Source: DASRTE01 sp035656095
GTDB taxonomy: Bacteria > Actinomycetota > Actinomycetes > Jiangellales > Jiangellaceae
Assembly (NCBI GenBank): GCA_035656095.1
Contig: DASRTE010000192.1
Span: 4,137-68,136 of the forward strand
Direction: 5' to 3'
DNA: 64,000 nucleotides
Position numbers and translations under genes: made by a program. Under the pieces are notes generated by a model. It ran no database searches and was not told the origin of the DNA. It saw only the letters and a list, made by a program, of their open reading frames with translations. The first letter of the stretch is position 1; every line of letters begins with the position of its first letter. Shown in pieces: positions 60,369 through 64,000 of this stretch.

Positions 60369-61748
60369 CTACGGCGCGCCCGACCGCCCACCACGCGCCT
60401 CCAGCAGCTCGGCCACCAGGAAGGCGAGCTCCAACGACTGGGTGCGGTTGAGGCGGGGATCGCAGACGGTCTCGTACCGGTCCCCCAGCCCGTCCTCGGC
60501 GATCGGGTCGCCGCCGCCGACACACTCGGTGACATCGTCACCGGTCAGTTCCACATGGATGCCGCCCGGCACCGTGCCCAGCGCCCGGTGCACCTCGAAG
60601 AAGCCGCGGACCTCGTCGATGACGTCGTCGAACCGACGCGTCTTGTGCCCGCTGGGCGCCTCGTAGGTGTTGCCGTGCATGGGGTCGCAGACCCAGGAGA
60701 CGACCAACCCGCTCGCCGTGGCCTTCTCGACGAGGGATGGCAGCACATCGCGGACACGCCCCGCCCCCATCCGCGTCACCAGCGTCAACCGACCCGGCTC
60801 GCGCTCGGGATCCAGCCGCTCGCCGATCGCCAGGACGTCCTCGGGCGAGCAGGACGGGCCCAGCTTCACCGCCACCGGGTTCCTGATCCGGGCGGCGAAC
60901 TCCAGATGTGCGCCGCCGAGCTGGCGGGTGCGTTCGCCTACCCAGAGCAGGTGCCCGGACACCGCGTACGGCAACCCGGTACGCGAGTCGATCCGAGTGA
61001 GGGCCCGCTCGTAGTCGAGGAGGAGCGCCTCGTGGCTCGCGTAGAGCTCCACGGTGTGCAGCTGCTCGGGATCGGCGCCGATTGCTCGCATGAACGACAG
61101 TGCCTTCTCGATCTCACCGGCCAACCGCTCATACCGCAGCCCGGCCGGCGAGGTCCGGACGAAGTCGGTGTTCCACGCGTGCACCTGGCGGAGGTCTGCG
61201 TACCCACCGCCGACGAAGGCCCGGGTCAGATTCAGCGTCGCGGCAGCCGCGTTATAGGCACGGACCATCCGGGCGGGATCGGGCACGCGGGCACGCGCCG
61301 AGAACTCGAAGCCGTTGACGATGTCCCCGCGGTAGGCGGGCAACGTGACGTCGCCGCGAGTCTCCGTGGAACGCGACCGCGGCTTGGCGTACTGGCCGGC
61401 GATCCGTCCGACCTTCACCACCGGAACGCTCGCGGCGTAGGTGAGCACCACGGCCATCTGCAGGAGCGTCTTGAGCTTGTTGCGCACGTTGCCGGCGGTC
61501 ACACCGGTGAAGGTCTCGGCGCAGTCGCCGCCCTGGAGCAGGAAGGCCTCGCCGCGCGAGACCGCGGCCAGCCGCTGCCGCAGCAGATCGCACTCGCCGG
61601 CGAACACCAGCGGCGGCATGGCACACAGCTGGTCGACCGCAGAGCCCACGGCGACGGCGTCGGGCCATACCGGCTGCTGGGCGGCCGGCAGCGCGCCGAC
61701 GGTGGCACGCAGCTCGGTGAACAACGCAGCGTCGCTGGTCGCAGTCAC
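60369..61748 (-). CDS. aroF: 3-deoxy-7-phosphoheptulonate synthase, class II
   Basis: A 459-residue class II (plant/mycobacterial-type) DAHP synthase. FLLQGGDCAETFTGVTAGNV, VKVGRIAGQYAKPRS, GFEFSARARVPDPARMVRAY, LWVGERTRQLGGAHLEFAAR and SWVCDPMHGNTYEAPSGHKT are diagnostic. It catalyses the same reaction as the class I-beta enzyme 3 kb away but shares little sequence. GTG 61748 has TACTCT 6 nt upstream. It is divergent from the phosphofructokinase gene. Confidence 0.96.
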   Translation of the reverse strand: MTATSDAALFTELRATVGALPAAQQPVWPDAVAVGSAVDQLCAMPPLVFAGECDLLRQRLAAVSRGEAFLLQGGDCAETFTGVTAGNVRNKLKTLLQMAVVLTYAASVPVVKVGRIAGQYAKPRSRSTETRGDVTLPAYRGDIVNGFEFSARARVPDPARMVRAYNAAAATLNLTRAFVGGGYADLRQVHAWNTDFVRTSPAGLRYERLAGEIEKALSFMRAIGADPEQLHTVELYASHEALLLDYERALTRIDSRTGLPYAVSGHLLWVGERTRQLGGAHLEFAARIRNPVAVKLGPSCSPEDVLAIGERLDPEREPGRLTLVTRMGAGRVRDVLPSLVEKATASGLVVSWVCDPMHGNTYEAPSGHKTRRFDDVIDEVRGFFEVHRALGTVPGGIHVELTGDDVTECVGGGDPIAEDGLGDRYETVCDPRLNRTQSLELAFLVAELLEARGGRSGAP

Positions 61749-61754
61749 CGGCCA

Positions 61755-61760
61755 AGAGTA
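61755..61760 (-). promoter_or_regulatory. -10 box TACTCT of the class II DAHP synthase gene (leaderless)
   Basis: TACTCT is followed by exactly 6 nt and the GTG start on the minus strand. Confidence 0.58.
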
Positions 61761-61909
61761 GGCCCGGCGGTGCGTTGACGCGCCTCCGCTCCGTGCACCC
61801 GGCCCGCCTGCCCGGCGCGGGTGGGACGCCGGCCGGGTGCTCGGTAAGGTGGCCGGGCCGACGAACGACGCCGCGCGCGTCTTCCCGTGATGTGCGAGAG
61901 GTCAACGTC

Positions 61910-63115
61910 ATGACAGTGCGCAAGGTCGCGATGCTCACGGCCGGAGGCCTGGCACCCTGCCTCTCCTCCGCCGTCGGTGGGCTGATCGAGAGGTACACCG
62001 ACGCCGCTCCCGAGGTCGAGTTGATCGGGTACACGGACGGATATGCCGGCCTACTGGCCGGGCGGTCGGTTCACGTCACACCCGAGGTGCGCGAGCGGGC
62101 GCACCTCCTGCACCGCTTCGGCGGCAGCCCGCTCGGCAACAGCCGGGTCAAGCTGACCAACGTCGCGGATCTGGTCGAACGTGGCCTGGTGGAGGAGGGC
62201 CACGATCCGCTGGCAGTCGCCGCCGACCGGCTCACCCAGGACGGGGTCGACGTCCTGCACACCATCGGGGGCGACGACACCAACACGATGGCCGCAGAAC
62301 TCGCCGCCTACCTCGACCAGCACGGTTACGCGCTGACCGTGGTCGGCCTGCCGAAAACGGTCGACAACGACATCGTGCCGGTCAAGCAGAGCCTGGGGGC
62401 GTGGACCGCGGCCGAGCAGGGCGCCCTGTTCGCCCGCAACATCGTGGCCGAGCACTCGTCCAACCCGCGGATGCTCGTCGTCCACGAGGTCATGGGCCGG
62501 CACTGCGGGTGGCTCACCGCCGCCACGGCTCGGGTGTACCGCGCATGGCTGTCCGACCAGGAGTGGATCCCGCAGATCGGCCTCGACCCTCGGCACTGGG
62601 ACGTCCACGGCGTCTACGTTCCCGAGGTCCATCTCGACATCGAGGCCGAGGCCGACCGGCTGCGCGGCGTCATGGACGAGATCGGCTGCGTCAACCTCTT
62701 CCTGTCCGAAGGCGCCGGTGTCGAGTCGGTCGTCGCCGAGCTCGAGGAGGCCGGCGAGGAGGTGCCCCGCGACCCGTTCGGCCACGTCCAGCTGGACAAG
62801 GTCAACCCGGGTGCGTGGTTCAGCGAGCAGCTCGCCGGACGGCTCGGCGCCGAGAAGGTCATGGTGCAGAAGAGCGGGTACTTCAGCCGCTCCGCCGCAC
62901 CCAATGCCGACGACCTGGGACTGATCCACACCTGTACCGAATTCGCGGTCCAGTGCGCGCTGAGCGGTGAGGCGGGAGTCGTCGGGCAGGACGAAGAACA
63001 GGGCGGAGCGCTGCGAGCGATCGAGTTCGACCGCATCAAGGGCGGCAAACGGTTCGACCCGGCAGTGCGGTGGTACGCCGACATGCTCGCCGAGATCGCC
63101 CAGCCCGCCGGCTGA
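61910..63115 (+). CDS. 6-phosphofructokinase, pyrophosphate-dependent type
   Basis: A 401-residue PFK. KVAMLTAGGLAPCLSSAVGG binds the phosphate donor; IGGDDTNTMA has Asp in place of the ATP-type GGDGS glycine, a change associated with PPi use. PKTVDNDI is the catalytic loop (PPi-type K-T-V-D-N-D) and MVQKSGYFSRSAAPNADD lies C-terminal. It phosphorylates fructose 6-phosphate. GAGAGG is 7 nt before ATG. Convergent with plsC across the palindromic element. Confidence 0.93.
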   Translation: MTVRKVAMLTAGGLAPCLSSAVGGLIERYTDAAPEVELIGYTDGYAGLLAGRSVHVTPEVRERAHLLHRFGGSPLGNSRVKLTNVADLVERGLVEEGHDPLAVAADRLTQDGVDVLHTIGGDDTNTMAAELAAYLDQHGYALTVVGLPKTVDNDIVPVKQSLGAWTAAEQGALFARNIVAEHSSNPRMLVVHEVMGRHCGWLTAATARVYRAWLSDQEWIPQIGLDPRHWDVHGVYVPEVHLDIEAEADRLRGVMDEIGCVNLFLSEGAGVESVVAELEEAGEEVPRDPFGHVQLDKVNPGAWFSEQLAGRLGAEKVMVQKSGYFSRSAAPNADDLGLIHTCTEFAVQCALSGEAGVVGQDEEQGGALRAIEFDRIKGGKRFDPAVRWYADMLAEIAQPAG

Positions 63116-63126
63116 CCATCGGGTCC

Positions 63127-63216
63127 CCGTTGATCACGTTCACCATGCTCGTGGACGGTTCACCAGGCTCCTGGGCCTGGTGAACCGTCCGTGCGGGTGG
63201 TGAACGTGATCAACGG
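63127..63216. repeat. Nested palindromic intergenic element (copy C)
   Basis: Outer 19-bp arms CCGTTGATCACGTTCACCA / TGGTGAACGTGATCAACGG enclose an inner hairpin with 16-bp stem GGACGGTTCACCAGGC and 6-nt loop. Nearly the same sequence as copy B at 37621-37706. It lies between converging genes and could end transcription from both. Confidence 0.9.
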
Positions 63217-63254
63217 ACGGCAGACGGGCGAAGCCGGGACGCCGCGGATCGCGC

Positions 63255-63980
63255 CTAGTCGTCCTGTTGAACGTCGGGCGGAAGCGTCTTGCGTTTCTTC
63301 GCCGCGGCGATCTCGGCCTTCGCGCGCTGCGCGTAGGTGTCGACGTACTCCTGGCCGGACAGGTCCATCAGCGCGTACATGATCTCGTCGGTGACAGATC
63401 GCAGGACGTAGCGGTCCTCCTCCATGCCCTCGTAACGGCTGAAGTCCAACGGCTTACCGAACCGCAGCCCGGGTCTCATGATCCGCGGGATCAGCCTTCC
63501 GGGCGGCTGCATCTTCTCCGTGTCGATCATCGCGACCGGAATGACGGGGACCTTGGCCTCCAGCGCCATGCGCGCCACGCCGGTCTTGCCGCGGTAGAGC
63601 CGGCCGTCGGGTGAGCGGGTTCCCTCCGGGTAGATGCCGAGCAGGTCCCCCCGGCCGAGGATCTTGAGCCCCGCTCCGATCGCGGCCTCGCTGGCCTTGC
63701 CGCCCGCCCGGTCGACCGGCACCTGGCCGATGCCACGGAAGAAGACCCGAGTGAGCCACCCCTTGATGCCCCGGCCGGTGAAGTAGTCGCTCTTGGCCAG
63801 GAACGTCACCCGGCGCGGCACGACGAGAGGCATGAACAAGGAGTCCGAGAAGGACAGGTGATTGCTCGCGACGATGGCCGGCCCGGTTGCCGGCACGTGC
63901 TCGAGCCCCTCGGCCCACGGTCGGTACACGACCCGCAGGATCGGGCCCAGGATCACCCGTTTGAGGAACCAGTAGAACAC
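63255..63980 (-). CDS. plsC: 1-acyl-sn-glycerol-3-phosphate acyltransferase
   Basis: A 241-residue membrane-associated acyltransferase making phosphatidic acid. The HX4D box is NHLSFSDSLFMP (His about residue 41) and the second motif is YPEGTRSPDG; PVIPVAMIDTEK follows as in PlsC. An N-terminal hydrophobic segment anchors it. GTG 63980 has TAGTGT 6 nt upstream (leaderless). A Lys/Arg-rich tail (KAEIAAAKKRKT) ends the protein. Confidence 0.92.
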   Translation of the reverse strand: MFYWFLKRVILGPILRVVYRPWAEGLEHVPATGPAIVASNHLSFSDSLFMPLVVPRRVTFLAKSDYFTGRGIKGWLTRVFFRGIGQVPVDRAGGKASEAAIGAGLKILGRGDLLGIYPEGTRSPDGRLYRGKTGVARMALEAKVPVIPVAMIDTEKMQPPGRLIPRIMRPGLRFGKPLDFSRYEGMEEDRYVLRSVTDEIMYALMDLSGQEYVDTYAQRAKAEIAAAKKRKTLPPDVQQDD

Positions 63981-63986
63981 GGCCGA

Positions 63987-63992
63987 ACACTA
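63987..63992 (-). promoter_or_regulatory. -10 box TAGTGT of plsC (leaderless)
   Basis: TAGTGT lies exactly 6 nt before the GTG start on the minus strand, at the very edge of the window. Confidence 0.55.
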
Positions 63993-64000
63993 CTCGACCA

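Overview
The window is GC-rich, dense actinobacterial chromosome. The gene content points to a member of Actinomycetota, tentatively Propionibacteriales (Nocardioidaceae-like): SepH, an HrdB-type sigma factor with a long Ala/Lys/Pro-rich N-terminus, a ferrochelatase with the actinobacterial C-terminal cysteine cluster, DUF5998, DUF7455, a SAV_6107-type HEPN protein, a PASTA kinase and a class II DAHP synthase. No rRNA or tRNA gene and no CRISPR array was seen. The assignment is an inference from gene content, not from a marker search.

Layout. 0-13.5 kb: a RibD-like reductase, an inositol phosphatase and ferrochelatase on the minus strand; an MFS transporter, an ALO-type flavo-oxidase, sepH and an ECF sigma factor on the plus strand; then a phosphodiesterase, DUF5998 and a GNAT/acyl-CoA-synthetase fusion. 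13.5-30.8 kb: the second type II topoisomerase (parC, parE) and the principal sigma factor, interrupted by accessory genes. 30.8-42 kb: patatin, acyltransferase and dinB as one operon; a two-component system with its HtrA protease; an ATP-dependent ligase; SURF1; ArfB. 42-64 kb: PAC2, HEPN, DUF4126, phytoene-desaturase-like, metF, polyprenyl synthase, PASTA kinase, AP endonuclease, an MBL/MarR/SRPBCC operon, decayed ABC-transporter genes, two unrelated DAHP synthases, a PPi-type phosphofructokinase and PlsC.

Accessory and unusual parts. An exact 25-bp direct repeat (25876-25900 and 28111-28135) carries the 3' end of the sigma-factor gene and bounds a 2.26-kb element with a frameshifted tyrosine integrase, a zinc-ribbon relic, two paralogous micro-ORFs and a small secreted protein of atypical composition. 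This is best read as the remnant of an integrative element that used the 3' end of hrdB/rpoD as attachment site. Three long palindromic intergenic elements (8.3, 37.6 and 63.1 kb) share GATCACGTT ends; two are nested cruciforms of nearly the same sequence. A 65-bp imperfect repeat flanks a UBP zinc-finger gene.

Regulation. A TCTCAG-N5-TCTCAG operator, 22 nt before the start codon, precedes both the response regulator and the HtrA protease, which predicts one MprAB/PepD-like envelope-stress regulon. A consensus actinobacterial SOS box lies upstream of the HEPN gene. A perfect palindrome covers the promoter of the MBL/MarR/SRPBCC operon. At least a dozen genes have a TANNNT-like -10 placed 6-8 nt before GTG/ATG, which predicts leaderless mRNAs and fixes several start codons.
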